A stretch of 64,000 nt of DNA from Dactylorhiza incarnata. Taxonomy: Eukaryota > Streptophyta > Magnoliopsida > Asparagales > Orchidaceae. The stretch is taken from positions 1,760,501 to 1,824,500 of the forward strand of contig JAWHQI010000229.1 of NCBI GenBank assembly GCA_033032865.1, in the 5' to 3' direction. Below, one piece after another: positions 63,933 to 64,000 of this stretch. The position numbers and the translations under genes are program-made. Every line of letters begins with the position of its first letter. Position 1 is the first letter of the stretch. The notes beneath the pieces are model-generated. The model saw only the letters and a list, made by a program, of their open reading frames with translations, ran no database searches and had not been told where the DNA came from.

Positions 63933-64000
63933 GATACGCGAAAAGCAGATGTATACGCAAGTGTACGTGTCAGTTCAAGTAATAGTGTGAATAAAGATCG
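63933..64000. mobile_element. Edge of another insertion at window end
   Basis: The gypsy pol reading stops abruptly at tgatacgcgaaaagcagatg. The sequence gcaagtgtacgtgtc ... gtaatagtgtgaataaag that follows has the look of an LTR edge, but only 68 bp are visible. Confidence 0.4.

Overview
This window is nuclear DNA of a flowering plant, from a repeat-dense and probably heterochromatic region. The evidence is four Ty1/copia elements, several Ty3/gypsy elements (one with a C-terminal chromodomain), Cassandra-type repeats carrying 5S rRNA sequence, an Au-type SINE, an RTE-type LINE tail, hAT-like and PIF/Harbinger DNA elements, and five spliced exons of a plant GH35 beta-galactosidase. I cannot name the species. 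About nine tenths of the window is transposon-derived and almost every element ORF is broken.

Layout. 1-4418: Copia-1 (5' end outside the window), split by an 840-bp hAT-like element. 4438-9163: Copia-2, complete, TSD acaac. 9460-13351: S1, a non-autonomous LTR element with an inverted 5' end, TSD gtgat. 13840-14472: a minus-strand LTR fragment (R family). About 15850-22905: Copia-3, with a 2.6-kb Harbinger element (17695-20307) in its integrase. 22906-23172: RTE tail, followed by an Au SINE at 23214-23400. 24068-35793 (minus strand): five consecutive beta-galactosidase exons. The intron between exons 4 and 5 is 10.1 kb and holds R2 (24489-26640), a hAT-like element (26869-27641), a cluster of 5S-bearing fold-backs (28437-30404), a small TRIM-like element (31843-33060) and another fold-back (33640-34100).

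37000-44687: Copia-4, split by the intact 4.07-kb element L (39911-43984, TSD atggg), which carries a 15-copy 74-bp array and GC-rich hairpin arrays in its LTRs. 44686-46911: a gypsy gag-only remnant. 47470-60840: a decayed gypsy relic, interrupted at 48751-59724 by a nest: Cassandra (minus), rearranged S2, the chromovirus G (51106-58391), the S2 tail, then Cassandra (plus). 60841-63932: a minus-strand Reina-like gypsy, cut at 63933 by another insertion.

No gene set works together here. The order of events can be read from target-site duplications and from reading frames that resume across insertions. The observations that look least ordinary are the Harbinger ORF joining a Myb/SANT-like domain to a transposase tail, the repeated head-to-head organisation of TGTNACGACCC-ended LTR repeats (S1, S2, Cassandra and the 5S fold-backs), and the beta-galactosidase exons that stay clean around a 10-kb intron full of transposons.
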